Source: Acidicapsa dinghuensis (GTDB lineage: Bacteria; Acidobacteriota; Terriglobia; Terriglobales; Acidobacteriaceae). Taken from it: 64,000 bases of DNA. The notes below the pieces were generated by a model. That model saw nothing but the letters and a program-made list of their open reading frames with translations. It was not told the origin of the DNA and did no database searches. Position numbers and translations under genes: made by a program. Below are positions 25,512 to 33,316 of the stretch, in pieces. Location of the stretch: assembly GCF_025685685.1 (NCBI RefSeq), contig NZ_JAGSYH010000002.1, positions 234,768 through 298,767 of the forward strand, in the 5' to 3' direction. Positions within the stretch are counted from its first letter, which is position 1. Each line of letters opens with the position of its first letter.

Positions 25512-26473
25512 CTGAGTTCCTCACACGCCTGACAAGAAACAGGAGGCGAAATTTGCTGCGATAGATTCATGCTATGAAGTCTTTGCCAGCGCGCCTTGTG
25601 ACAGACTCCGCACTTTGCATATACGCGATCACGGTCCCATTCATCTATGAAAACGCGGCCCCTCTGCAAGGTCAGACCATACTGCATCGCCATTTCGAGT
25701 GTCTCAAGGTTTGGCGGGTGGAATTCTCCGGCCGCCATGAGAGCTTCCATCGCTCCGTTTCCGGTTCGCGTCGGTATCAGAGATGCGGCAGTAGCTCCAC
25801 AGTCGAAGGCGAAATCAAGAGAGCGCTGGGCCCAATACAGCGACTCCTCGGGTTGCATGAATGGTGGTTGCACGAGGATGAAGACACGGAGGTCGATTTT
25901 GCGCGAACGAAGGAGTTCAGCTGCTTTTGCAAACTGATCCAACGTCATGCGCTTGTTCAAGCGATCGAGTACCTGTGGTTGCACCGTCTCAAGACCCATT
26001 GCGACCTCGAGCTGGTGCCCAAGCAGATCCTGAAAGTTAGCGCACTCCTCAGAGACCAATGCGGGATGGCACTCAACGATCGTTCGCTCGAAAGTTCCGG
26101 CCAGTCGTGCGATCGCCGTGTAATCCCCTTTCGGAATGGCCTGCTGATCGAAGAAACTACCGCTGTTGTATAGCTTGATTTGACGTGCAGTAGGTAGCCG
26201 ATCGAGCGCATATGCGATCTGCCGCGGAATGCTTCCAGGGCCGACGCTATCGGTCAAAGTGTTCTTCCAGAGATCACACATGAGGCAGCGCCACGGGCAC
26301 TCACGGTTAGTCAGGAACACCGTTGCAACAGGCACAACTTCGCCGCTTGCAGCGCATTCTTCTTCTACCAAGTAGAGATATGGCTTATCCGGATCGAGCG
26401 TGGTACGCTCTGGCCGCTGCGTGACGATCCAGCTGTTTCGCTGTGTCGCACTGTCTGGGTAGGGCGCTATCAA
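25508..26473 (-). CDS. Radical SAM protein
   Basis: The 321-residue protein uses TTG, with a GAGGCAG ribosome site. The cluster motif is C59-P-W-R-C63-L-M-C66 (C-x3-C-x2-C), followed by a TIM-barrel. The order (CMxC, YNSGSFFDQQAIP, ETVQPQVLDRLNKRMTLDQF, RVFILVQPPF) is reminiscent of TIGR01210/RaSEA-type and Elp3-like radical SAM enzymes. The C-terminus has two C-x2-C pairs (CGVC and CQAC), possibly zinc or an auxiliary Fe-S cluster. The substrate is unknown. It sits between the asparagine-synthetase-like gene (nine bases upstream) and the flavoprotein gene (four-base overlap), so the three work together. Confidence 0.78.
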   Translation of the reverse strand: MIAPYPDSATQRNSWIVTQRPERTTLDPDKPYLYLVEEECAASGEVVPVATVFLTNRECPWRCLMCDLWKNTLTDSVGPGSIPRQIAYALDRLPTARQIKLYNSGSFFDQQAIPKGDYTAIARLAGTFERTIVECHPALVSEECANFQDLLGHQLEVAMGLETVQPQVLDRLNKRMTLDQFAKAAELLRSRKIDLRVFILVQPPFMQPEESLYWAQRSLDFAFDCGATAASLIPTRTGNGAMEALMAAGEFHPPNLETLEMAMQYGLTLQRGRVFIDEWDRDRVYAKCGVCHKARWQRLHSMNLSQQISPPVSCQACEELS

Positions 26474-26482
26474 TCTGCTGCC

Positions 26483-27808
26483 TCACTGATACAGTGCGAG
26501 AAATTGGCTTCGATAATCACCTTCGCGGTAGGGCAGAGCGCGATGCAACGCATCTTCAGCAAGCGCTCCGTGCTGGAACCGACGCTTAGGGAACACGGGC
26601 ATTTCGAGCCCGGTGAGTGCGGCAATTCCTCGTCTTACGATCTCTCCTTTGAGATCGTAGAGTTTCTCGTTACTGTATTCGGTCAGGCGGATGAACGGGA
26701 TCGCTTCTGCGACAGAGATCAGGCTCGGCCGGGTATACGGGCTGAATCCCTGAAACCCAAAATGATGCGTCGGAGCATAGGTGCGTGCGTACGACCGGCT
26801 GAGTCCGCCGCTATAGGTTAGTGAATGCTTGATTTTACCGACGCCCCAGCCTTCCTGGTAAAGCATCGGGTTGTGAATGACGCTGCGTATGGTGAGTTCG
26901 GGGTTTTGTTCTATGGGATAATCTTTGAGATTCTCGTCGCCACCATCTCCATCCAGCAAGAACCGCCAATCCGGATAACGAGTGCGAATGCCTCGGCAAA
27001 GCGCAACTGCCATCGTTGCTGATTGGATGTCCAAGGGCTTGTAGTCTTCGACGATTCGAATCGTCTCCTGAATGTTCAGTGCACTCTGGTCAGCTTCGAT
27101 TGTTTCGAGGTACATGTCCAGACCGAGAAAGTGTAGAAAGGTGCGAGCCTGTTCGGCATCAGGACCGTTGCCGAGATCGAGCACGAATGCTTTGAGCCGT
27201 GCCAGATGCATACCGCGCTTTCGCATCACGTGGAGTGTGGTGAGAAACACGCTGCCACTATCGATACCGCCTGAGAAGCAAACACCTATCGGCTCGCTAG
27301 ATGGAAGATGATCAAGCCATTGTGCGATCTCTTCGGCGAGCGCTGCGATGTAGGCCGTTCCGATGTGATCGAGATCGGGCGGAAGAGTCGCCATTTCAGG
27401 AGAGAGGAATCGCGTGTAAACAGGATCAGGATCGGGGCAACCAATGAGTTGAAGCTCAACGACATGATGCGCCGGCACCATGCGCGTGTAGCTAGGATGG
27501 AATTGTGCAGCGAGGCCTTCATCGCGTAGCCATTCGCGAATCGTATCGATTCTGGAAGAGATGATGAGCATTGGACCAGCCTGCTGCTTGGCGAGGAAAT
27601 AACGCATCGGACGATCGAGCGAGCGCGCCATGCGCACCGTCTTGCCCTGATTAGCGACCAGAGCAAATGAACCAGCCAACCTCGCGATTTCACCCGCAGG
27701 GCTCTCAAAGAGCATCCGTTCCGCTTCTTGAACTGTTGTTCCGTAGAGATCGTTTACAGACGGCTCGATGAGATTTACGATGCGTTCGATATAGTGGTGA
27801 CTTGTCAC
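26483..27808 (-). CDS. Asparagine-synthetase-like ATP-dependent ligase without glutaminase Cys
   Basis: GTG 27808 is preferred (GAGG five bases upstream, and the start overlaps the stop of the small gene by four bases, GTGA), giving 441 residues. The frame is open 39 codons further, but that part looks non-homologous. The C-terminal half is Asn_synthase with PPi-loop SGGIDS (about residues 179-184) and LDGDGGDENL. The N-terminal half shows a degraded class II glutaminase fold (GSFALVA, RSLDRPMRYFL), but no N-terminal Cys, so it cannot use glutamine as ammonia source. Loss of the Cys is typical of ligases such as beta-lactam synthetases and lasso-peptide cyclases, which join an internal amine to an adenylated carboxylate. 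The substrate is unknown. Confidence 0.7.
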   Translation of the reverse strand: MTSHHYIERIVNLIEPSVNDLYGTTVQEAERMLFESPAGEIARLAGSFALVANQGKTVRMARSLDRPMRYFLAKQQAGPMLIISSRIDTIREWLRDEGLAAQFHPSYTRMVPAHHVVELQLIGCPDPDPVYTRFLSPEMATLPPDLDHIGTAYIAALAEEIAQWLDHLPSSEPIGVCFSGGIDSGSVFLTTLHVMRKRGMHLARLKAFVLDLGNGPDAEQARTFLHFLGLDMYLETIEADQSALNIQETIRIVEDYKPLDIQSATMAVALCRGIRTRYPDWRFLLDGDGGDENLKDYPIEQNPELTIRSVIHNPMLYQEGWGVGKIKHSLTYSGGLSRSYARTYAPTHHFGFQGFSPYTRPSLISVAEAIPFIRLTEYSNEKLYDLKGEIVRRGIAALTGLEMPVFPKRRFQHGALAEDALHRALPYREGDYRSQFLALYQ

Positions 27809-28053
27809 ATAGACCTCGCAAAACTCAACTTTATCACTTGGCAAGCGATGTCTGAACGAAGCGTATTGGCAGCGACAACGATCCTCTTCACCATCTGAAA
27901 AGTATTTGGCTTGCATTCGCGACAAAACCGTATTTCCAGCTCAAGATACACAAAATAAAGCAACTCCTCTTCAATCAGTTCCAGACAGAACCGTGCAAGA
28001 ACCCTAGTGATCTCAATCAGATGATGGAGCTGGAATTTGCAATGGTTCTCCAC
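27805..28053 (-). CDS. Small protein coupled to the asparagine-synthetase-like gene (unrecognised)
   Basis: An 82-codon GTG-initiated frame ends in ATGTGA, where the GTG start of the next gene overlaps its TGA. The sequence is helical and Leu/Glu-rich (VLARFCLELIEEELLYFVYLE) with a C-x2-C (FCRECK) and a basic tail. I do not recognise a family. It could be a partner or RiPP recognition-like protein, or a precursor. No strong Shine-Dalgarno lies ahead of the GTG. A second, 29-codon frame (28102 to 28013, minus) with AGGAGG only one base from its ATG overlaps it. Either may be real; gene existence is inferred mainly from the GTGA overlap. Confidence 0.45.
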   Translation of the reverse strand: MENHCKFQLHHLIEITRVLARFCLELIEEELLYFVYLELEIRFCRECKPNTFQMVKRIVVAANTLRSDIACQVIKLSFARSM

Positions 28054-28171
28054 CGTTGGATGGATGCTTGACAGGATTTCTTTCGATACAGTTGCCGTAC
28101 ATTCCTCCTGGCCTATTGGCTCGGTACAAATTGTTACCCTGCTTCAGACTTTTGCCATCTGACGACCTAAC

Positions 28172-29557
28172 ATGGTGGAGACACAACTAAACAATCCTCT
28201 TGTTATCGAGACTGACGCGGTGGTTCTTGGAGCTGGGCTCGCCGGTATCTCAGCGGCCATTCATCTGGCTCGAAAAGGCTTCCGTGTTCTTTGCATTGAG
28301 CAGCGGACGGACATTCGCAACAGTGTTGGCGAATCGCTCGACTGGTCTGCACCCGAATTGTTTGCGAAGCTAGGTCTCTCCATGGAAGCGCTTATCGCTG
28401 CCGGAGCGGCGACATGGAAGCGTCACATCACCGTGATCGGCCAAGAGTGCGGCGAGAATCAGTACCTGCCAGGAGCGTGGCTTGCTGAGTCGCCATGGAA
28501 TGTAGAGATCAGGACTCTTCATCTCGATCGAGAGAGGGTCGATGCATGCTTGCGCGACACTGCACAGAGGATTGGCGTCTCAACTCTGCATGAGCGCGTG
28601 GCTGACTTCTGCATACTCGACGAACCAAGCACTCGCCATCGCCGTGTCATTGGACTGCGAACGCAACAAGGCACATTTGTCCGTGCCTCGTGGTTTATTG
28701 ATGCCTCTGGATCGGATGCGAGTCTACTCGCTCGACGTTTCCGTCTGAAGCCGGTCACGTACGGTCCGCGCAAGGTTGCGATATGGGCGCATCTGCCGAC
28801 TCAGGATTGGGCCGACGGCACTGCGCTTTATATGCTCAGTTCGCCTGGTAAATACATGGAGTGGATCTGGGAAATTCCGATCCAGCCGGGTATCAGCAGC
28901 ATCGGCTATATAGCTTCTGGGGCAAGTATCAAAAGGCAGCGCTCAAAAGGGCTCAGACCGCAAAGGATACTGGCGGACAAGTGCGCAAACTTCCCGCGTC
29001 TGCAAAGCCTTGTAGAGCAAACAGGAGCGTTTCACACGAGGTCAACGACTTTTACTTGCCGTACGTATCGGGGGATTTGCGGAGCAAACTGGATCATTGT
29101 TGGCGAAGCCGCTTCACAATCCGATCCCATCACTGGTAACGGCGTCACTGCTGCACTTCGGCACGCCGAGGAAGCAACGGCACTGATCTGCCGCTATCGT
29201 GACCGGGGGACAATTCCACCCTTCGCCCGTGCGGTCTACGATCATCGAGTCTCTACCGTCGGCCGATACTTCAACAGTCTCATCGAAAATCTGTTCTATC
29301 AGCCTGCACTCCGGGATCGCGTTGGTCTTTTTCCAACTGCGCGTATCTACACCGTACCGGCATGGCTTCTCAATCTTGTTTACACACGCCTGCGTCCGGA
29401 CGGGGTTTTTAGAACGTTGCTGATCAGCTTTCTCATGAGCAGCATTCGTTTATCCGTGTGGACTGCGTTTCAAGGCGGCTCGCTCGTGAATCGCCTGCTT
29501 CCGAATTCGTCGCCTGACAGAATGAGTACCGCAGAGGAGCAATCGTATGCGTTTTAG
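28172..29557 (+). CDS. FAD-dependent oxidoreductase, flavin-halogenase-like
   Basis: The 461-residue protein has GAGLAG (residues 20-25), G-E-S (53-55) and the W-I-W-E-I-P signature (W231-P236), the W-x-W-x-I-P motif that marks flavin-dependent halogenases. K83 (TWKRH) lies near the expected position of the catalytic lysine (known K79 in PrnA/RebH). SDPITGNGVTAALRHA is the C-terminal FAD contact of the family. The last 60 residues are hydrophobic and could associate with the membrane. The gene is divergent from the small-protein/ligase/radical SAM operon and overlaps the alpha/beta-hydrolase gene by 11 bases. A geranylgeranyl-reductase-like oxidoreductase is an alternative. Confidence 0.72.
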   Translation: MVETQLNNPLVIETDAVVLGAGLAGISAAIHLARKGFRVLCIEQRTDIRNSVGESLDWSAPELFAKLGLSMEALIAAGAATWKRHITVIGQECGENQYLPGAWLAESPWNVEIRTLHLDRERVDACLRDTAQRIGVSTLHERVADFCILDEPSTRHRRVIGLRTQQGTFVRASWFIDASGSDASLLARRFRLKPVTYGPRKVAIWAHLPTQDWADGTALYMLSSPGKYMEWIWEIPIQPGISSIGYIASGASIKRQRSKGLRPQRILADKCANFPRLQSLVEQTGAFHTRSTTFTCRTYRGICGANWIIVGEAASQSDPITGNGVTAALRHAEEATALICRYRDRGTIPPFARAVYDHRVSTVGRYFNSLIENLFYQPALRDRVGLFPTARIYTVPAWLLNLVYTRLRPDGVFRTLLISFLMSSIRLSVWTAFQGGSLVNRLLPNSSPDRMSTAEEQSYAF

Positions 29558-30356
29558 CTCCCATGGCTGTGGCGAGGCGGTGCTCTTGATTCACGGGATG
29601 CCGACAAATGGTCATCTCTGGGATGATGTGGTCCGGTTGCTTTCGCGCTCCTACCAGTGTTTCGCAGTGGACTTGCCGGGAAAGCACGGCACGCCATTCG
29701 TGCCATATGGGCCCAGCTATTTCAAGGAAGTGGCTGATCAGATCGAGCAAGTACGCATTCGCAGCCGCGTTGAGTGCTGGCATGTTGTAGGGCATGACGG
29801 TGGCGCTGCCATAGCTGTGCAGTACGCGCACTATTACCCGCAGCGTGTTCGCTGCCTCTCTTTACTATCTCCAGCCGTGTTCAGCGACTTGCGCCCGCCC
29901 TTTCCGCTCAGTCTGCTGCGAATCCCTATCCTGGGAGAAATCCTGGCACCGCTCGTGCACATTCTGTTCTGGCAAATCATTATGCGTCGTGCCATGCCAA
30001 ATGCGTGCACCGCAGCTCAAAGAGAGAGTTTTCAGAGCGAATTCGTGGGGCTGTCGGCCCCATGGCAGTTCATGCAGCTTGTGCGTTGGGGGAAGCCCGA
30101 GATGGTCTTCAAAGATTTTCCGCAGATTCTGCGGAACCTCACTTGCCCTACGCTCCTGATTCATGGATCTCGTGATGTTTTACCGGCATCTTTCGCGCGC
30201 CGCGCGTCTGAGATGATTCCACATTCAAAGCTTGCGATGTTCGATTCGGGTCACTTCATACCGCTCGAACAATCAGACAAGGTTGCAGCTACGCTTGACG
30301 AACTATTTCGTCTGCGTGCAGCAAGGAATGACGTGGCTACTTTGGTGCATGTATAG
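29547..30356 (+). CDS. Alpha/beta-hydrolase with Asp nucleophile (epoxide hydrolase / haloacid dehalogenase type)
   Basis: The 269-residue protein has oxyanion motif HGMP (residues 16-19), nucleophile elbow G-H-D84-G-G, acid residue in HGSRDVLPA and His in DSGHFIPL. An Asp, rather than Ser, nucleophile places it with epoxide hydrolases and haloalkane/haloacetate dehalogenases. The start lies inside the end of the flavoprotein gene (11-base overlap). Next to a halogenase-like enzyme it could process a halogenated or epoxidised product, or give self-protection (inference). Esterase activity is unlikely without a Ser nucleophile. Confidence 0.75.
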   Translation: MRFSSHGCGEAVLLIHGMPTNGHLWDDVVRLLSRSYQCFAVDLPGKHGTPFVPYGPSYFKEVADQIEQVRIRSRVECWHVVGHDGGAAIAVQYAHYYPQRVRCLSLLSPAVFSDLRPPFPLSLLRIPILGEILAPLVHILFWQIIMRRAMPNACTAAQRESFQSEFVGLSAPWQFMQLVRWGKPEMVFKDFPQILRNLTCPTLLIHGSRDVLPASFARRASEMIPHSKLAMFDSGHFIPLEQSDKVAATLDELFRLRAARNDVATLVHV

Positions 30357-30541
30357 CTCTAACGAATCCGGAACCGCTTCATTGCCGCACTGAAGCCAGG
30401 AATATTCGATCAGCTTTACTGCTCCATCGAAAGATGGATGAGAAAAAGCCGCATGGTCAGATATATTCACAATTCAGTCGATCCTGCACATTAGTCCATG
30501 AGCTTTTGCCGGATCGTTTGTTGGAGTCGTACCTGAATCAA

Positions 30542-30571
30542 TGTGATCGCTCCGCGGCGGATGCGATCACA
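30542..30571 (-). terminator. Hairpin just downstream of selC
   Basis: TGTGATCGC (30542-30550) and GCGATCACA (30563-30571) form a perfect 9-bp stem with a partly paired CCGC/GCGG interior. It begins six bases after the tRNA-Sec CCA end on the minus strand. The following sequence (TTGATT) is only mildly T-rich, so termination or 3'-end processing is inferred. Confidence 0.45.
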
Positions 30572-30576
30572 AGCAA

Positions 30577-30671
30577 TGGCGGAAGTGCGTGTGAGTCGAA
30601 CACACCGTCGCCCGTGGAGGACGACCGCCGGTTTTGAAGACCGGGAGGATCACCGGAGCCCAGGCACTTCC
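30577..30671 (-). tRNA. selC: tRNA-Sec (anticodon UCA)
   Basis: Read on the minus strand, GGAAGTGC (5') pairs with GCACTTCC (3'): an 8-bp acceptor stem. It is followed by discriminator G and genomically encoded CCA. The anticodon arm is CCGGT-CTTCAAA-ACCGG, with anticodon TCA reading UGA. A long variable arm (GTCGTCC...GGGCGAC) and the T-arm GTGTG-TTCGACT-CACAC complete the canonical selC form. The 8-bp acceptor, large variable arm and UCA anticodon together separate it from tRNA-Ser. It is oriented opposite to selD, which begins 93 bases away; the selDAB genes are on the plus strand. Confidence 0.95.
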
Positions 30672-30763
30672 TGCATTAAGGAACCTCCCAACTATAATAC
30701 GGACTCATTTGCGATGGCGCTGCAAGAACGGCGATTCGAGAGGAAACGGCTTCTTCATCTCCT

Positions 30764-31795
30764 ATGAAACTGACACAACAAGTTAAGGCCGGCGGATGCG
30801 CCAGCAAGCTCGCTCCCGGCTCGCTCAGAGCGGTGTTGGATGGACTCCCCACTCAATCCGATCCGAATCTGCTGGTGGGATTTGATCACTCGGATGACGC
30901 CGGGATCTACAAGATTGGCGACGATTTGGCTTTGGTTCAAACCGTCGACTTCTTCACGCCGATGGTCGATGATCCGTTTACTTTTGGGCAGATTGCGGCG
31001 GCAAATGCATTGAGCGATGTATATGCGATGGGCGGCAAACCTGTAACGGCACTGGCGATTGTTTGTTATCCCCAGGATGGGGATCTTGCGATTCTAGGCC
31101 AAATGATGCGCGGTGGCCTGAGCAAGATGGCCGAAGCTATCTGCACTGTTGTGGGCGGTCACAGCGTTCGCGACGCAGAGATGAAATTTGGCTATTCTGT
31201 TACTGGCATGATTAGCTCAACACGCGTGCGCACCAATGCCGGCGCTCGGGCTGGAGATACGCTGATTCTTACGAAGCCCCTTGGAACTGGCGTCATTACA
31301 ACGGCACTGAAACAGGGTAAGGCAAAGGATGAATGGGTAGAAGCTGCGATCCAATCCATGACCACGCTAAATCAGCATGCGGCCGCGATCGTGTCGATGC
31401 ATGATGGGATACATGCGATGACGGATGTGACAGGCTTCGGGCTCATGGGGCATGGACGCGAGGTCGCGATGGCGAGCAAAGTGGTGTTGGAGATTGATAC
31501 AGAGAACGTGCCACGGCTTACGGGCGCTTTGGATGCCATCAAACTTGGTTCGGTTCCTGCGGGATTGCTGGCCAATCGCGAGTACGCAGAATGTATTGTT
31601 ACAGAGGATTCGCCTGGCACCGTTCCGGGCGATCTTCGGACGCTGATGTTTGATCCACAGACATCCGGCGGTTTACTGATCAGCGTAAGCGAGGAGCAAT
31701 CTGAAACTCTGCTTAGATCGATGCATCATGCTGCAATTCCCGCAGCAATCATCGGGAGAGTGAAAGAGGGAGATCCCGCAATCCTTCTGCGGTAG
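30764..31795 (+). CDS. selD: Selenide, water dikinase
   Basis: The 343-residue cytosolic enzyme makes selenophosphate from selenide and ATP, the selenium donor for SelA. The N-terminal catalytic residues are Cys12 and Lys15 in GGCASK (Cys, so this SelD is not a selenoprotein). Downstream, DHSDDAGIYKIGDDLALVQTVDFF, GGHSVRDAEMKFGYSVTG and TDVTGFGLMGHG are the AIRS/PurM-fold ATP-binding segments. Length is normal. The gene heads the selD-selA-selB operon (19 bases before selA). Confidence 0.95.
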   Translation: MKLTQQVKAGGCASKLAPGSLRAVLDGLPTQSDPNLLVGFDHSDDAGIYKIGDDLALVQTVDFFTPMVDDPFTFGQIAAANALSDVYAMGGKPVTALAIVCYPQDGDLAILGQMMRGGLSKMAEAICTVVGGHSVRDAEMKFGYSVTGMISSTRVRTNAGARAGDTLILTKPLGTGVITTALKQGKAKDEWVEAAIQSMTTLNQHAAAIVSMHDGIHAMTDVTGFGLMGHGREVAMASKVVLEIDTENVPRLTGALDAIKLGSVPAGLLANREYAECIVTEDSPGTVPGDLRTLMFDPQTSGGLLISVSEEQSETLLRSMHHAAIPAAIIGRVKEGDPAILLR

Positions 31796-31813
31796 TTTTA
31801 GCGCCTGAACAGA

Positions 31814-33316
31814 ATGAACATAGAGGAAACTGGCGAGATGACGCTGGAGATAGACTCAACCGGCTCTTTCAAAGAGATGCTCTATCGTGAGCTACCTTCA
31901 GTGAGTGACGTTCTGCTTGATCCGCGGGTACAACGGCTCAAGCAGACGTACTCGCACGGTGCTGTTGTGAATGCTGTCCGCGCCGCGATTGAAGAAATTC
32001 GGTGCGAGATTACCCGCATAGAACATTCACAGTCGACGCTAATCAGTCGCATTGCCCAATTGCCTGAAACGATTGAGTCCCAATTGCTAAGTGCACCCAG
32101 ATACTCTTTGCGACGTGTCGTCAATGCCACAGGAGTAGTCCTGCATACGAATCTGGGCCGCTCACCATTGAGCCGGGCAGCATTGGATCATATCGCCGAG
32201 ATTGCAGGTGGCTACTCCAATCTTGAGTTTGATCTCGAACGTGGTGAACGCGGAAAGAGAGACCAGCATATTGAGTCGTTGTTGCTTACTCTCCTCAGCG
32301 ATCGAGAGGAAAGAGAGACTCTTGCTGAAACCTATGGCGCCACCATAGTGAATAATTGCGCGGCTGCGACATATCTCGCCTTGCACGCGCTGGCCAAGGG
32401 AAAAGAAGTCATTGTCTCGCGCGGAGAGCTCGTTGAGATTGGCGGCGGATTCCGCATTCCTGAAATTCTGAAGGAGTCAGGAGCATTACTGAGAGAAATC
32501 GGCACAACGAACAGAACTAAAGTTGCCGACTACGAGAATGCCCTTTCAGCGAATACGGGCTTGATCCTGCGCGTGCATCAGTCCAATTTCAGCATGGATG
32601 GGTTTGTAGAGCGGCCATCGCTTGAGGACCTCACCGCTCTTGGGAAGCGCGCGAATATCCCGGTTTTTGAAGATCATGGAACCGGGTTGCTGCATGCATT
32701 GGAACCTTATGGGATTCAAGGCGAACACACCTGGGCCGAGAGCTTAAGTGCAGGATGCGACCTCGTGGCTGTAAGCGGCGACAAGCTTCTGGGCGGGCCG
32801 CAATGCGGCATCCTTACAGGAAACAGGCAGCTTGTCGATCAGATAAGACGTGATTCTCTCTTTCGTACTTTTCGTGTCGACAAGCTTGGATACGCCGCAT
32901 TGGAAGCAACTTTGATGCAGTACGTTGACGGCTCGTTCGATGGCATACCGATTCTCAAAACGATCGCGACACACGGAGAAGAGATCGAGAAACGCTGCCG
33001 ATCCATTGCGGATGTTCTCGACAGTTCCAGGCTCTCTGTGAAGATCAAAGAGGTCGAAAGCCTGGTGGGCGGCGGCACAACTCCCAAAGCGAGACTGAAG
33101 AGTGTCGCTATCTCGCTTCGGCATGCAGATCTCACAGCACAGGAGTTGCTCGGCGCACTACGAAGACTTGATCCCCCGGTCATCGCTCGGATCGAAGAGG
33201 ATCACGTGCTTCTGGATCTTCGCACGGTCGAGCCTTCCTATGACAAGTTTTTGGCGGAGACGATTAACGTATTATCGTCCTCGCAAGTAACAGCCGGGAG
33301 GAATGTGCTTGGCTGA
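31814..33316 (+). CDS. selA: L-seryl-tRNA(Sec) selenium transferase
   Basis: The 500-residue PLP enzyme converts seryl-tRNA(Sec) to selenocysteinyl-tRNA(Sec). The PLP lysine is K324 in VAVSGDKLLGGPQCGI. The N-terminal tRNA-binding region (LPSVSDVLLDPR, YSLRRVVNATGVVLHTNLGRSPLS) and the Ala/Gly-rich PLP pocket are typical. The listed ATG lacks a good ribosome site; an ATG eight codons later (31838) follows GAGG at 12 bases and may be the true start. It overlaps selB by 14 bases, so both are coupled. Confidence 0.95.
   Translation: MNIEETGEMTLEIDSTGSFKEMLYRELPSVSDVLLDPRVQRLKQTYSHGAVVNAVRAAIEEIRCEITRIEHSQSTLISRIAQLPETIESQLLSAPRYSLRRVVNATGVVLHTNLGRSPLSRAALDHIAEIAGGYSNLEFDLERGERGKRDQHIESLLLTLLSDREERETLAETYGATIVNNCAAATYLALHALAKGKEVIVSRGELVEIGGGFRIPEILKESGALLREIGTTNRTKVADYENALSANTGLILRVHQSNFSMDGFVERPSLEDLTALGKRANIPVFEDHGTGLLHALEPYGIQGEHTWAESLSAGCDLVAVSGDKLLGGPQCGILTGNRQLVDQIRRDSLFRTFRVDKLGYAALEATLMQYVDGSFDGIPILKTIATHGEEIEKRCRSIADVLDSSRLSVKIKEVESLVGGGTTPKARLKSVAISLRHADLTAQELLGALRRLDPPVIARIEEDHVLLDLRTVEPSYDKFLAETINVLSSSQVTAGRNVLG

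Noticed and set aside
25574..26173. 199-codon plus-strand frame inside the radical SAM gene
   Set aside because: Shadow of the minus-strand radical SAM gene, which has clear family motifs.
30541..30671. tRNA on the plus strand at the selC position
   Set aside because: The plus strand gives loop TTTGAAG (anticodon TGA, Ser-like), whereas the minus strand gives the UCA anticodon, 8-bp acceptor, discriminator G and encoded CCA of tRNA-Sec.
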